This document shows, piece after piece, positions 63,601 to 64,000 of a stretch of DNA of 64,000 nucleotides. Location of the stretch: positions 826,986,001-827,050,000 of the forward strand of contig CM057452.1 in NCBI GenBank assembly GCA_016271365.2. The letters run 5' to 3'. Every line of letters begins with the position of its first letter. The first letter of the stretch is position 1. This stretch comes from Neoceratodus forsteri (Eukaryota > Chordata > Ceratodontiformes > Ceratodontidae). The translations under genes and the position numbers were made by a program. The notes under the pieces were generated by a model. That model was not told the origin of the DNA. It searched no databases and worked only from the letters and a program-made list of their open reading frames with translations.

Positions 63601-64000
63601 TTTCATACTGATGGGACAAGACAGCAGTGAGACATACATGAGGTGGTCAGTAACTACTTGTGCAGAAATTACCAGCCCTGCAATTCCATCCAGTACTACT
63701 CTCTGCATTTGCATGCATGTCCTGAATTTTGAGGTGGTGCCAACATTTAAACTGAGGACTTTTCTACCACATCAGTATGACAGTTATGGACCCCCCAACT
63801 GCTGATTCCCACGGCCCCGATCCCAATGCCTCTCACCATGTCCCAGTACCTGCTTGGTGCTGAAGTTCCCAGGATGTACTTTGTGGCATTGGGGAGTAGC
63901 AGCAACAGAAACAATGTCTCCATCTTCAGGAGCAGAGCAAGCAGTGCAGGCAGTGCATGGTTCGAGTAAGGCACAAGGAATGAAGAAATCATGATCTTAG
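60631..64000. repeat. Tandem duplication, unit 2 (runs off the window)
   Basis: Second copy of the unit beginning at 55850. It lacks the 1,183-bp insertion (empty site at 61576-61580). It carries the B2-like repeat (60835-61330), a shorter (CA)n run (61891-61914), the dyad (62222-62277), the CR1 fragment (62340-62690 and 63296-63460) and the MITE. Differences from unit 1 are mostly in homopolymer length. Confidence 0.85.
62695..63291. mobile_element. PiggyBac-like MITE, unit 2
   Basis: The same insertion as at 59097, with TTAA at 62691-62694 and 63292-63295. It was therefore present before the duplication, or the two units are two haplotypes of one locus. Confidence 0.75.

Noticed and set aside
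1..64000. Host protein-coding genes
   Set aside because: Every frame with recognisable motifs belongs to a transposable element. No exon with conserved host-protein motifs and splice context was seen on either strand.

Overview
The window reads as non-genic DNA from a large, repeat-rich vertebrate genome. No host protein-coding gene, rRNA or functional tRNA could be recognised. Nearly every stretch with recognisable coding potential is a decayed transposable element: CR1, L2, L1 and another CR1/L2/Rex1-group LINE, a tyrosine-recombinase (Ngaro-like) retrotransposon, tRNA-headed SINEs, and several DNA-type elements. The mix of CR1 copies ending in ctatgtttctatg tails, L2, Ngaro-type elements, CORE-SINEs and an apparent hammerhead-ribozyme tandem repeat fits an amphibian best (caecilian-like by impression). 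Lungfish or another tetrapod outside mammals and birds cannot be excluded. This is inference; no database was consulted.

Layout. 0.9-2.1 kb: CORE-SINE and a LINE 3' end. 2.7-5.9 kb: one L2 element split by an antisense LINE fragment and by an 882-bp inverted-repeat transposon. 7.2-8.7 kb: a SINE, then a ~350-bp repeat present 2.5 times whose units carry a hammerhead-like fold. 8.85-9.4 and 11.9-12.1 kb: LINE tails. 15.5-19.2 kb: near full-length antisense LINE with a 2A-like motif before its endonuclease. 21.0-26.1 kb: a non-autonomous element and two CR1 copies that share one unusual junction, one of them split by a CORE-SINE. 27.4-29.2 kb: LTR-like unit. 32-33 kb: SINE and CR1 tail. 33.3-48.1 kb: a deep nest, with a satellite-bearing non-autonomous element at both flanks, an L1 inside it, a second 3.28-kb copy of the satellite element inside that L1, and a nearly complete antisense CR1. 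48.6-56.5 kb: Ngaro-like element with A1 / B1-A2-B2 repeats, split by a sense CR1. 55.85-64.0 kb: a two-copy tandem duplication; the first copy alone carries a 1.18-kb foldback-like insertion.

How the parts relate. The same LINE 3' tail recurs at about seven sites and is shared with a CORE-SINE, so the LINE is the likely source of the SINE's mobilisation. The satellite-bearing element has repeatable ends (a CAAGCATTTG hairpin end and a CTTGCAC/GTGCAAG palindromic end), both flanked by A runs. Its exact insertion in L1 can be read because removing 3,280 bp restores the L1 zinc-knuckle frame. All recognised coding remnants carry stops or frameshifts, so nothing here looks autonomously active. 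Differences between the duplicated copies are mostly homopolymer length changes, which leaves open that part of the duplication is an assembly artefact.
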